44,504 nt of DNA, taken from positions 1-44,504 of the forward strand of contig NZ_LZSY01000170.1 of assembly GCF_001665625.1 (NCBI RefSeq), given 5' to 3'. Source of the stretch: Mycolicibacterium peregrinum (GTDB lineage Bacteria > Actinomycetota > Actinomycetes > Mycobacteriales > Mycobacteriaceae). Shown piece after piece: positions 33,623 through 42,013 of this stretch. Each line of letters starts with the position of its first letter. Within the stretch, counting starts at the first letter, position 1. The position numbers and the translations under genes were made by a program. Below the pieces are notes generated by a model. The model was not told the DNA's origin. It saw nothing but the letters and a program-made list of their open reading frames with translations, and did not search any database.

Positions 33623-34309
33623 GTGACCACACCACCGAACCCATTTGACGATCCCGCGCACGTCGCCATGTACGCCAAGCGCGCCGGGCAGATGGTGCCC
33701 GCCCTGGCCGACATTCACCGCCTGGTCGGCGTCCTCATCGAGGAACGCGCTCCGTCTGACGCGAGGCTGCTGGTGCTGGGGGCCGGCGGAGGACTGGAGA
33801 CGAAGGCACTCGCGGAGACTCACCCAGGGTGGACCTTCGATGCGGTCGACCCATCGGCTGCGATGCTGGATCTCGCGGTACAGACCCTCGGATCAGACGC
33901 GTCGCGGGTGACGATGCACAACGGATACATCGACGACGCACCGCTTGGCCTCTTCGACGCCGCAACCAGTCTGCTGACACTGCACTTCCTTGCACCCGAC
34001 GAACGACTGCGTACAGCGACCGAGGTACGACGCCGGCTGATGCCCGGGGCCCCGTTCGTCGTGATGCATCTCAGCATCGCGCACCGCGATGAGGCTGAAC
34101 GACAGACCTGGATAGACCGGCATGTGGCATACCTCGTCGCAACGGGCATCGATCCCGCGGATGCGCAGAAGGCTCGTGTTGCAATCGAATCCGGCGTCCC
34201 CGTCGTGTCACCAGAGGAAGACCGCACCATCCTCGAGGAGGCCGGCTTCACCAACGTCGCAGACTTCTTCCTGGCGTTCAACTTCCGGGGATGGGTCGGC
34301 TACGCGTAG
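33623..34309 (+). CDS. Class I SAM-dependent methyltransferase
   Basis: A 228-residue methyltransferase. Motif I is LLVLGAGGGLETKALAETHPGWTFDAVDPSAAMLDLA (SAM-binding), followed by DAATSLLTLHFL and MPGAPFVVMHLS. GTG 33623 is preferred because the open frame upstream is low-complexity. The acceptor is unknown. The gene appears monocistronic, between two gene-free stretches. Confidence 0.82.
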   Translation: MTTPPNPFDDPAHVAMYAKRAGQMVPALADIHRLVGVLIEERAPSDARLLVLGAGGGLETKALAETHPGWTFDAVDPSAAMLDLAVQTLGSDASRVTMHNGYIDDAPLGLFDAATSLLTLHFLAPDERLRTATEVRRRLMPGAPFVVMHLSIAHRDEAERQTWIDRHVAYLVATGIDPADAQKARVAIESGVPVVSPEEDRTILEEAGFTNVADFFLAFNFRGWVGYA

Positions 34310-34789
34310 TCCACCCGGAGATCTAGCTAGCTTCGTCTCGCTTTCCGGCCGGCTGTCAGTGTTGATCGACCGGGGTGTGAACCCGGCTTTCCGCGATGCG
34401 CATGGTTTCGCGAAGGTTGGCTGGGTCTCGCTCCACCAGCATCAACAACTCCTCAGCTAGACGCTGTTGCATTCGCCCCCAGAACCCAAGATGGAATTGC
34501 CAGCGGAGAACTGGAAACGACAACCGAGCGGGGTGTAGGTTGCCATTCTGGACGGCGGACGACAGCTCTCCTACCTGTGACTTTGCCAAAGTGGCCACGG
34601 AGCTGGCGGGCGCATCTTTGCCATTCCGATTGCGGATCCGAGAACGGGACGGTTGTCCACGAACTGGGAGCCGGTTCGACTAGATCGCCGTACCCGACCG
34701 CACATGCGTGGATGCTCGATCGCTGTCTAGCGGAGTAGACCGATCGAACAGAGTCGTGGTCGATACCCAACAGGAAGCCTCGCCAGTGG
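34310..34789. other. Gap with one weak candidate gene
   Basis: About 480 bases between convergent genes. Apart from the minus-strand frame at 34356-34598, nothing convincing is visible. Confidence 0.35.
34356..34598 (-). CDS. Possible 80-residue protein or regulator remnant
   Basis: A GTG-initiated frame with protein-like composition in the second half (RMQQRLAEELLMLVERDPANLRETM), unlike the Arg/Pro-rich shadows elsewhere. No family is recognised; it could be the tail of a decayed regulator. There is no clear ribosome binding site. Confidence 0.22.
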   Translation of the reverse strand: MATLAKSQVGELSSAVQNGNLHPARLSFPVLRWQFHLGFWGRMQQRLAEELLMLVERDPANLRETMRIAESRVHTPVDQH

Positions 34790-35197
34790 TCAGAGTTTGT
34801 CGAACTCTTCCTGGGCTACGCGCATGGCGGCCAATGCAGCTGGCGCGCCGCAGTATCCGCTGGTGTGGATGATCGATTCGGTGATCTCTGCGCGAGTGAG
34901 TCCGTTGTTGAGAGAGCCGCGCACGTGGCCGCGAAGCTCATCGTGCGCTCGCAGTGCTGTGAGGATTCCCAGGTTGAGCAGGCTGCGGTCGCGGCGATCC
35001 AGGCCTGGGCGGTTCCAGATCCCGTCCCACACATGCTCGGTGATGAAGTGTTGAAGCTGTTCGGATTCGCTACCTGAAGTGCGGGTTAGTGCCTGGGTGA
35101 CGAAATCGGTGCCCATCACTTCCTGACGAGTGCGCAGGCCGTTGGTGTAGGCCGGAGTTTTCATAGGTTCGGAGTTCGAGGGTTCGTTGTTAGTCAT
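34790..35197 (-). CDS. Carboxymuconolactone-decarboxylase-like protein (PcaC-like)
   Basis: A 135-residue AhpD-fold protein. It has EHVWDGIWNRPGLDRRDRSLLNLGILTALRAHDELRGHVRGSLNNGLT and SGYCGAPAALAAMRVA at the C-terminus, typical of PcaC-type enzymes (decarboxylases and isomerases of ring-fission lactones). The AhpD CxxC pair is not seen. ATG 35197 is used; ATG 35164 is possible. It ends a four-gene minus-strand operon with hydrolase, FAH and MBL genes, which suggests late steps of a ring-fission pathway. Confidence 0.84.
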   Translation of the reverse strand: MTNNEPSNSEPMKTPAYTNGLRTRQEVMGTDFVTQALTRTSGSESEQLQHFITEHVWDGIWNRPGLDRRDRSLLNLGILTALRAHDELRGHVRGSLNNGLTRAEITESIIHTSGYCGAPAALAAMRVAQEEFDKL

Positions 35198-35275
35198 TGG
35201 CTGCCTGTCTGTCGCCGGAAAGGGGTATCCGTATCGTTCGCCGGCCACGATGCACATCACGGCGTGCCGGCCAGT

Positions 35276-36013
35276 TCAGGGGTGGTCGATGATGGGCAGC
35301 GGCGTGGACTCGTTGTGGACGATAGGTGCGCCGTGACCGGGAACCAGGGTATAGGCAGGTTGGCCGGCGAGCTGTTGTGCGCTGAGCCGGGACAGTGCTT
35401 CGTCGTGATTGAAGAACGATGGCAGCAGTTGCGGGCCGTCGTCGTCCAACAGGGGGTGCCCGGTGACGAGGGCGTCACCGGAGAACAGAACTTTCTCCGA
35501 AGGCATGAAATAGGCGGTGTGACCGGAGGTGTGTCCCGGCGACGGCACGGCGATCAGTCGACCCGGCAGTTGGGCGAGCACCTCGGCCGCGGCGGCAGTC
35601 GCTGTGGGCACTGTTGTCTTGATTCCCCCTCGCGCGGCTCTGATCGTTTGAGTGACCCACTTTCGACCACGCCGACTTCCGAGCTGTTTGAGCATCTCGC
35701 CAGGCGTAATTTGTTGTAGGTATTCGCGTTTGGCGTGCCGAACTTCTTCGGATCCGGTGTAGACCGGCATCCCGATGCGCTCGACGAGCGTGGGGATCGC
35801 GCCAATGTGGTCGAGGTGAGCGTGGGTCAACAGCACGGCGGCCACCTCATCGAGGTGGTGTCCGATTTGACGAATCGAGTCGAGCAGATTGTGGGTGTCG
35901 GCCGGATACCCGGCGTCGACGATGGTGACCGCGGATCCGTTGCTGATCAGTGCCCAGTTCACGTTTGTGCCGGCGACCACGTAAACGGAGTCCGACACCT
36001 GATCGATCCTCAC
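35276..36013 (-). CDS. Metallo-beta-lactamase-fold hydrolase
   Basis: A 245-residue MBL-fold protein. The HxHxDH metal motif is at 64-69 (THAHLDH), with further ligands in PSPGHTSGH and FSGDAL and a final PGHGAPI. GTG 36013 has AGAGGTGA about 8 bases upstream and starts 13 bases after the FAH stop. The family includes lactonases, glyoxalases and other hydrolases; here a lactone or thioester substrate in the same pathway is plausible. Confidence 0.86.
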   Translation of the reverse strand: MRIDQVSDSVYVVAGTNVNWALISNGSAVTIVDAGYPADTHNLLDSIRQIGHHLDEVAAVLLTHAHLDHIGAIPTLVERIGMPVYTGSEEVRHAKREYLQQITPGEMLKQLGSRRGRKWVTQTIRAARGGIKTTVPTATAAAAEVLAQLPGRLIAVPSPGHTSGHTAYFMPSEKVLFSGDALVTGHPLLDDDGPQLLPSFFNHDEALSRLSAQQLAGQPAYTLVPGHGAPIVHNESTPLPIIDHP

Positions 36014-36026
36014 CGAGATATCACCT

Positions 36027-36980
36027 CTAGCCTTGGATTCGGTGTTCGATGACACCGATCGCATCGATTTCCAGCCGCAGTTCGTCACCCGGCGCCAGCC
36101 ATCGGCCCAGTTCCATCCCGCTGCCACCGGGCAGTGTGCCCGTGCTCAGCAGCTCGCCGGGAAAGAGCTGTTCGTCGCGCGATGCGTGGGCGACGGCCTC
36201 GGCCATGGAATACCGCGTACCTGCAGTTGTGGTGTGCGAGACCGCTTTCCCGTTGATGGTCACGCTCGCGGCCAACCCGTCTAGACGGGCCGCAAGTGCT
36301 GAGCCGGCGACTGCGGTAGCCGACATCGAGCTGATGAAGTGCTTGGCTTTCTGCGGGCCGAAACCGGAACGCATTTCGGCCAGTTGCACGTCCCGCGCGG
36401 AGAAATCATTGACGACGACGACTGCGGCGATGGCGGCTGCAGCCTGCTCGACGGTGGCGTCGCGCAGTGGGGTTCCGAGCACGACACCGAGCTCGAGCTC
36501 GAAATCGAGGGCGCGACTATAGGACGGCGTGCGAATGGGCACTCCCGACGGTACAAACGTCAACGCGTTGGACATGTAGTAGATCGGCTCGCGATACCAG
36601 AGCGCCTTGGGCCGAAACGAGGGAAACGTTCGGCGAGTGACGGTTTCGTAGAGCCGAGCCACCCTATAGCCGCTCGGCACGAACCGCTTCGCCAGGCCAC
36701 GGGCCGCATCAACGGCATGCTTCTCGTACACCATGAAATCGCGGAACGACGCCGGACAGACAGGCAGTACGGTGGCTCCGTCGGCGAGGCCCAACTGTTC
36801 ATAGCGGGCGATCTCGAACGCCGGCGTGAACGCCGTCGGAGGCGTGCGCAGATCGTCGATCCCGATGGCGTCCTCGACAGCCAACCAGCCTGCCTTGCTC
36901 GAGATTTGGGTGTCAATGCGGTGGTCGGCGGCGTTGAGGACGCGCCGCATCCGTGGCAAGCCCTCGATCTCCTCGGTCAC
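36027..36980 (-). CDS. Fumarylacetoacetate-hydrolase-family enzyme
   Basis: A 317-residue FAH-family protein: the metal site DFELELG (159-165), VVVVNDFSARD, KAKHFISSMSA and GTLPGGSGMELGRWLAPGD near the C-terminus. These enzymes are hydrolases, decarboxylases or isomerases of oxo-acids in aromatic-ring degradation. GTG 36980 overlaps the hydrolase stop (GTGA), so translation is coupled. Confidence 0.87.
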   Translation of the reverse strand: MTEEIEGLPRMRRVLNAADHRIDTQISSKAGWLAVEDAIGIDDLRTPPTAFTPAFEIARYEQLGLADGATVLPVCPASFRDFMVYEKHAVDAARGLAKRFVPSGYRVARLYETVTRRTFPSFRPKALWYREPIYYMSNALTFVPSGVPIRTPSYSRALDFELELGVVLGTPLRDATVEQAAAAIAAVVVVNDFSARDVQLAEMRSGFGPQKAKHFISSMSATAVAGSALAARLDGLAASVTINGKAVSHTTTAGTRYSMAEAVAHASRDEQLFPGELLSTGTLPGGSGMELGRWLAPGDELRLEIDAIGVIEHRIQG

Positions 36981-38320
36981 CGGACCGACTCCGCGATCGG
37001 AGCGCTCAAATGGTCGCGCAGAAATCTCGCCGCCAACTGCGTCCAATGCTCGGCGTTGCCCATGGCGCAGTGATCATCACCGGCATACAGCGCCAGCAAT
37101 GCATTGGGCGCTTCGGCGGCGATGTTGATCGAGTCCTGCGTATCGGCCAAGGTGTCGCGGGCTCCGTTGATCACCAATAGCGGGGCGGAAATCTTGCTGC
37201 ACAGGTCGGTCAGTGCGAAATCTGCCAACTTGCGCGACAAGTCGAGCGGGCTCGTGGCACCGAGAGTGTTGAGGAGGGTCCATACCAGGATTTCCGGCAT
37301 GCCGACGGAGTTGAGCGTGCCGAAACTCCGGTCCGCGAGGGGCCCGTTGGACACCACCGCCTTCAACCGGTCGTCGACGGCGGCCATTCGGGTCGACCAG
37401 TACCCGCCGAAACTCGCGCCGAACATGCCGAGCCGGTCGGTGTCGACGCGGGGCTCAGCGACCAGGTAGTCGACGACTTTGGTGTATGCGGTTTGGGCGC
37501 CTTCCACCGTCAGTGGCGCGCTATAGCCATAGGTGCCCGGCATCTCCATGACGAACAGGCCCAGATTCCCGTCTCGCTGGGCCAGCATCGGGAACAGCGC
37601 CTCGGCGATGCTGCCCTCCAGTCCGTTGGTGACCAGCACCGTTGGCACGTGGGTTGCGTCTTGGGGCAGCAGTAAGTACCCGCGGACCACGTCATCGCCA
37701 CCGGAGGGGATTTCCACCACATCCACTGTCCACCCCATGGCCGGGGCGAGTGCGGTCATCAGAACCTCGGTCAGCCGATCCATTCGCTTGTAGGCGCAGA
37801 GCCGGCGCGGACTGAATCCTGGCCAAGCAGCGGCGAATTCGTAGACCAGCGCCTTGATCAACGCGTCCAGGGCCTCGGCGGCATCGGCGGATTCCGGGTG
37901 CTGGCTGCTGAACTTGACCACCGCGTCCGGATCGGCCACGGCTCCCCGATCGGCCAGGATCGTCACCGCAGGGCCCAACAACTCGCCGAGCACGGCGACG
38001 TCGACATCGCCCTGAGGGTCAGCGAGTTGTTCAGCGGACGGGCCGCCCAGGCGCTGGAGCGCCTTATCCGCCCGCGCCAATTGGTCATCGGCGAAGCCCT
38101 GCCAGTGCGACGCCCACTGTGCATCCTCGAATGTTCGACATGTGCACAGCTGGTTGCGGAACTGCGCATCGGTGAAACCGCCCAAATGCGTGAATCGATC
38201 CACAAATAGTTTGGGCAGAAATTCCGCCACTCCCAGCCGTCGCGCCGCCCAACCTGTGGTGTGCGTCAGCGCGCATGCCGTGACGGCCACCCGCTTCGCA
38301 GCTTGCAGCACCGATGCCAT
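36977..38320 (-). CDS. FrsA/DHPON-hydrolase-type alpha/beta hydrolase
   Basis: A 447-residue hydrolase with a long helical N-terminal region (about 1-190) and an alpha/beta hydrolase domain with LVTNGLEGSIAEALF, GASFGGYW (Ser303), INGARD and GDDHC. The architecture matches the FrsA/2,6-dihydroxypseudooxynicotine hydrolase group, which cleaves C-C or ester bonds. ATG 38320 has GAGGAGG upstream. It is the first gene of the four-gene operon, divergent from TetR with inverted repeats between. Confidence 0.83.
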   Translation of the reverse strand: MASVLQAAKRVAVTACALTHTTGWAARRLGVAEFLPKLFVDRFTHLGGFTDAQFRNQLCTCRTFEDAQWASHWQGFADDQLARADKALQRLGGPSAEQLADPQGDVDVAVLGELLGPAVTILADRGAVADPDAVVKFSSQHPESADAAEALDALIKALVYEFAAAWPGFSPRRLCAYKRMDRLTEVLMTALAPAMGWTVDVVEIPSGGDDVVRGYLLLPQDATHVPTVLVTNGLEGSIAEALFPMLAQRDGNLGLFVMEMPGTYGYSAPLTVEGAQTAYTKVVDYLVAEPRVDTDRLGMFGASFGGYWSTRMAAVDDRLKAVVSNGPLADRSFGTLNSVGMPEILVWTLLNTLGATSPLDLSRKLADFALTDLCSKISAPLLVINGARDTLADTQDSINIAAEAPNALLALYAGDDHCAMGNAEHWTQLAARFLRDHLSAPIAESVR

Positions 38321-38346
38321 GACCAGCCTCCTCAGCGGACACAGTT

Positions 38347-38360
38347 GCAGAATTTTCTGC
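38347..38360. promoter_or_regulatory. Candidate operator 1 between hydrolase and TetR
   Basis: An inverted repeat gcagaa-tt-ttctgc, 27 bases before the hydrolase start and 59 before the TetR start. Its right half (tctgcgtta) recurs as tctgcttta at 38401-38409, suggesting repeated half-sites. Confidence 0.5.
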
Positions 38361-38387
38361 GTTAAAGATAGACGGCAAGGCTGGGTA

Positions 38388-38407
38388 AAAGCAAGAAACT
38401 CTGCTTT
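38388..38407. promoter_or_regulatory. Candidate operator 2 between hydrolase and TetR
   Basis: An inverted repeat aaagca-N8-tgcttt immediately before the TetR ATG at 38419. Together with operator 1 it would let TetR repress both divergent units. Confidence 0.4.
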
Positions 38408-38418
38408 AGTATGGGCGC

Positions 38419-39036
38419 ATGGTCGAAGTCGCTGATCCCCCACCACCCCGATCGCGGCCCGGCGGCCGCGCCGCCCGCGTGAAACAGGCAGTCCACCAAG
38501 CGGTGATCGACGCGGTGAGCGAGCACGGTGCCGACAAGGTCAGCATTCCCGACGTGAGCCGGCGTGCCGGCGTCCGCGACAGCTCCATCTACAGACGCTG
38601 GGGAACCCGGGAGAATCTGGTCCTTGACGCCCTACTGACTTCCAGCGCACGGGAACTGCCGATCCCCGACACCGGGTCGCTGCACACAGATCTGACCGCG
38701 TTCGGCTCCGCACTCGGTGAATACCTGGACACCCCGCTGGGCCGCGGCCTGGTGCGATCACTGTCTGCGGTCAGCGATTCCGACGACGTGGCCGCTGCCC
38801 GAGAAGCGTTCTGGGAACGGCGCTATCAGATGACCTTGCCGATGATCACGCGTGCGATCACCCGTGGCGAACTTCCGGGTGACGTCGATGCCCGGCAGGT
38901 GATCGAACTGCTCATCGCACCTATCCACTTCCGAAGCGCCCTCACCCGCCATCCGGTCGATGCGACCTACGTCTCCGAACTGGTAGGACGGGTCATTCAG
39001 GCAGCCCAGAATCCCCACTCTGCCGTGAATCCCTGA
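38419..39036 (+). CDS. TetR-family regulator
   Basis: A 205-residue TetR protein; HTH at about 25-70: AVIDAVSEHGADKVSIPDVSRRAGVRDSSIYRRWGTRENLVLDALL. The C-terminal part (TetR_C-like, MITRAITRGELPGDVDARQVIELLIAPI) fits the AcrR/TetR_C_16 type. Basic Pro/Arg-rich residues precede the HTH. Its stop overlaps the next ATG (TGATG at 39034-39038). It probably represses the divergent hydrolase/FAH/MBL/CMD operon. Confidence 0.87.
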   Translation: MVEVADPPPPRSRPGGRAARVKQAVHQAVIDAVSEHGADKVSIPDVSRRAGVRDSSIYRRWGTRENLVLDALLTSSARELPIPDTGSLHTDLTAFGSALGEYLDTPLGRGLVRSLSAVSDSDDVAAAREAFWERRYQMTLPMITRAITRGELPGDVDARQVIELLIAPIHFRSALTRHPVDATYVSELVGRVIQAAQNPHSAVNP

Positions 39037-39515
39037 TGGCCAGGAATCACAGAACGCGGCCTTCCCGCGAAGCATCGGAACACAGGGAAACCTTCTCGGA
39101 CTGGGTTGGGACCATCGGGCTGCAGCAAGACATTCGCCTTGGCCCAAGGCTCGAATCCGACCTCGGCTTGGACCGAGGGGACTGGTTCATCGTCGCGATA
39201 AACGTTGACCTGTCCTGCGTGAAAGGGACTCCTGACCGAATCACGATCGACGCAGTCGATCTCAGCGCATTTCATGACCACGCCGGATCTGGAAGCTTCT
39301 TCGACATCCTCGCACTGGCCGACGCTCACGGAGCATTGCCCGTCACGCGCATCGAACTTTCCAACGAAAAAGCCCGGAACATCTTGCGCTACATGACCAA
39401 AGGCTGGATTCAGCTTCACATGTCCGGGCTCGACGCCTCCATCAAAGTCGTGGCGCACCGAACGCAGCCTGGCACCGATGCGGAATCCTGTGCACTACAA
39501 CACATTCAGCATTGA
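39036..39515 (+). CDS. Uncharacterised protein coupled to TetR
   Basis: A 159-residue protein that begins on the TetR stop (TGATG), which supports co-translation. Composition is protein-like and acidic, with LGLDRGDWFIVAINVDLSCV, DRITIDAVDLSAFHDHAG and KARNILRYMTKGWIQLHM segments. No family is recognised and no signal peptide or membrane segment is seen. Confidence 0.55.
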   Translation: MARNHRTRPSREASEHRETFSDWVGTIGLQQDIRLGPRLESDLGLDRGDWFIVAINVDLSCVKGTPDRITIDAVDLSAFHDHAGSGSFFDILALADAHGALPVTRIELSNEKARNILRYMTKGWIQLHMSGLDASIKVVAHRTQPGTDAESCALQHIQH

Positions 39516-39642
39516 CGACGTCGTCGTGTCGTAGAGAGAGAATGAGCTGCATTCCTTGAGTGGCGGTCAGCATAAGCAACCCTAATCTATCTGAAGAATC
39601 ATTAGCTGTACTTGATCACTGCACGTCCATAGCCTCGAACGC

Positions 39643-40242
39643 ATGGCTTCACCTGTGCTCATCGGATTCCTCACCACCATGGCGCTGATCGCCGCGATCG
39701 GCGCGCAGAACGCCTTCGTGTTGCGTCAGGGCATCCGTGGCGAGCACATCGTCGCCGTCATCGCGTTGTGCACGGTCTCCGACCTGATCCTCATCGCCGC
39801 CGGCATCGCCGGGGTCGGCGCGCTGATCACCGCGCATCCCGACGCGATGACGGTCGCGAAGTTCGGCGGGGCGGCCTTCCTGATCGGCTATGGCGCACTG
39901 GCCGCGCGGCGCGCCTTCCGGCCCTCGACCCTCAACCCGTCCGAGCGCACCCCAGCTCGCCTGGCCGAGGTGTTGGTCACCTGCCTGGCGCTGACCTGGC
40001 TGAACCCGCACGTCTACCTGGACACCGTGGTGCTGCTCGGCTCGCTGGCCAACGAGCACCACGAGCAGCGGTGGCTGTTCGGCGCCGGCGCGGTGGCCGC
40101 GAGTGCGGTGTGGTTCACCGGCCTGGGCCTGGGTGCCCGCCGACTGGCTGGACTGTTCGCCACCCCGATGACCTGGCGCATCCTCGATGGACTGATCGCG
40201 GTGATGATGATCGCGCTCGGCACGAGCCTCGCGCTGTCCTGA
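39643..40242 (+). CDS. LysE/ArgO-family amino acid exporter
   Basis: A 199-residue membrane protein with the LysE signature near the start (FLTTMALIAAIGAQNAFVLRQG), about six hydrophobic segments, and WLNPHVYLDTVVLLGS, where NPH and Asp are conserved in the family. It likely exports lysine, arginine or related compounds by proton antiport. Its target in this organism is not shown by context. Confidence 0.88.
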   Translation: MASPVLIGFLTTMALIAAIGAQNAFVLRQGIRGEHIVAVIALCTVSDLILIAAGIAGVGALITAHPDAMTVAKFGGAAFLIGYGALAARRAFRPSTLNPSERTPARLAEVLVTCLALTWLNPHVYLDTVVLLGSLANEHHEQRWLFGAGAVAASAVWFTGLGLGARRLAGLFATPMTWRILDGLIAVMMIALGTSLALS

Positions 40243-40327
40243 GCCTCGGAGGACGCTCAGCCCGACATGCGCCGGGGCGGGTCTCGATCGATTTCCGGCG
40301 ATGAGACAGAATCAGCAGGTGAACCGC

Positions 40328-41248
40328 ATGTTCCGGCGTGGAGTGCCGACGGAGGCCCCGCACCCCTTTGCGAATGCCCCGGCCTGGTTCACCTCTGCCC
40401 TGGAACAGACCCCCGAGCACTCGACCATCGACGTCGACGGCTGCGCCATCCACGTGCGGAGCTGGGGTGATCCGGACAATCCGCCGCTGGTGTTCGTTCA
40501 TGGCGGCGGCGCTCACTCCGGCTGGTGGGATCACGTCGCCCCGTTCTTCGCGCGAACCCATCGCGTCGTCGCACCCGACCTGAGCGGGCACGGCGAGAGC
40601 GACACTCGCAAGGAATACGCCCTGTCGATCTGGGCCCGCGAAGTGCTCGCCGCCTCGGACGCCTCCGGGTCCACGGCGCGGCCCACGATCGTCGGCCACA
40701 GCATGGGCGGCTGGGTGGGGGCCTCGGCCGCCACCCGCTACGGCGCGCAGATCGACAGCATCCTGGTCATCGACTCCCCGCTGCGTGATCGCGCCCCGGA
40801 GGAGGTCCGGTTGCGCAACCGACGTCGCGACACCGCCGGATACGCGACCGAGGACGAGATCCTGGCCCGATTCCGGGCGGTGCCGAAGCAGGACGTGACG
40901 CTGCCCTACATCGGTCACCACATCGCCGTGCAGTCGGTGCGCAAGACCGACAACGGGTGGGTGTGGAAGTTCGACCCGGACATCTTCGGCGGCCATCTGA
41001 TGGACGAGACAGCCACCGACCAGGAACTCCTGGAGCACACGTTTGCTCGAATCCCTTGCCGGGTCGGGTATTTGCGATGCGAGAACGGGGTGGTCCCACC
41101 GCCCATGGCGGCCCAGATCCGGTCGATGCTGCAACTGCGCGGCCCGTTCGTCGAACTCGCCGAGGCCGGCCACCACCCGATGCTGGATCAGCCCCTACCG
41201 CTGGTGGCGACGATCCGGACGCTGCTGGAGTTCTGGTCGATCACCTAG
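40328..41248 (+). CDS. Alpha/beta hydrolase
   Basis: A 306-residue hydrolase: LVFVHGGGAHSGWWDHVAPFF (oxyanion), VVAPDLSGHGESD, GHSMGGW with Ser125, and His282/283 in AGHHPMLDQP. ATG 40328 has AGGTG six bases upstream; ATG 40301 is an in-frame alternative. The substrate is unknown. Its 3' end overlaps the convergent SRPBCC gene by 8 bases. Confidence 0.84.
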   Translation: MFRRGVPTEAPHPFANAPAWFTSALEQTPEHSTIDVDGCAIHVRSWGDPDNPPLVFVHGGGAHSGWWDHVAPFFARTHRVVAPDLSGHGESDTRKEYALSIWAREVLAASDASGSTARPTIVGHSMGGWVGASAATRYGAQIDSILVIDSPLRDRAPEEVRLRNRRRDTAGYATEDEILARFRAVPKQDVTLPYIGHHIAVQSVRKTDNGWVWKFDPDIFGGHLMDETATDQELLEHTFARIPCRVGYLRCENGVVPPPMAAQIRSMLQLRGPFVELAEAGHHPMLDQPLPLVATIRTLLEFWSIT

Positions 41249-41669
41249 CGGCCAACGGCCCGGCGAATGACTTCTTCAGCGCGCTCGGGGCGACGGCCGG
41301 CAACAAGGCGGCCAGCAGTTTGCGCTTGAGACCGGTGGGAGTGCGGACGAGTTCGATGTCGATGCGCGTGCCGGTCTCCTGCGGCGTGAGTTGAAATGTC
41401 CAGCCGCCGCCCGGGCCGAAGACCTTCGAGTCATGGGTGGTCACGGTGACGCGCCGCCGCTCGGCGTCCCAGTCGTAGCGGGCGCGCTCCCACGCCGACG
41501 CTGTGCCTTCGGTCACTTCTGCCCAGGTGTCGCCCAACGCATGCACCCGAAAATGCTCCTCGTCGATGGTTGGCCACCGATCTGGCCGGGACGGCCCAAA
41601 GTCGGTGAGCACGTCCATGAGGGCGACGGGGTCGAGCGTCGACGACATCTGGAACCGAACCACGGGCAT
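41241..41669 (-). CDS. SRPBCC-family protein (START-like lipid/polyketide-binding fold)
   Basis: A 142-residue START/SRPBCC protein: an initial beta strand (VVRFQMSSTLDP), a central RRRVTVTTHDSKVFGPGGGWTFQLTPQE and a long C-terminal helix. These bind hydrophobic ligands. ATG 41669 has AAAGGAG six bases upstream, better than starts further out. It converges with and overlaps the hydrolase gene. Confidence 0.75.
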   Translation of the reverse strand: MPVVRFQMSSTLDPVALMDVLTDFGPSRPDRWPTIDEEHFRVHALGDTWAEVTEGTASAWERARYDWDAERRRVTVTTHDSKVFGPGGGWTFQLTPQETGTRIDIELVRTPTGLKRKLLAALLPAVAPSALKKSFAGPLAAR

Positions 41670-42013
41670 GCTTGCTCCTTTGGGATTGAACTGGGACATA
41701 CCGACATTCAGCTGGTATCCGCGCGGGCTGCGCAGCCGACGCGAACGCCGCATGCTTCATCTGACCCGAGGAAAATGATCTAGTCCAACGATGGTTTTTG
41801 ATGGGAACCATCTGAGTTAGAGATGACCTTGTCAGCGCGCGGATCGGCCCGGCAGAATCCCCGAGGCATCTGATCTTGATTCGATACCCATTCTTTCGGC
41901 CGTGGCTGTCGGAGGCTGTCTGCCTTCCAAGAGAGAATGCTTACGCCGCCCGCCGAAAGCGAGCGGCTGGAACCGATCGCTCCGGCATCGGCCCTGGTGG
42001 GAAAGGACCAGCA
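41670..42013. other. Control region before the topoisomerase genes, with a hairpin
   Basis: A 344-base gap. At 41790-41812 is a 7-bp inverted repeat (gatggtt/aaccatc, 9-base loop), and GAAAGGA sits just before GTG 42014. No gene is seen. Confidence 0.45.

Noticed and set aside
40239..40260. Short inverted repeat after the LysE gene
   Set aside because: Stem of only 6 bp with a 10-base loop; too weak to call a terminator.
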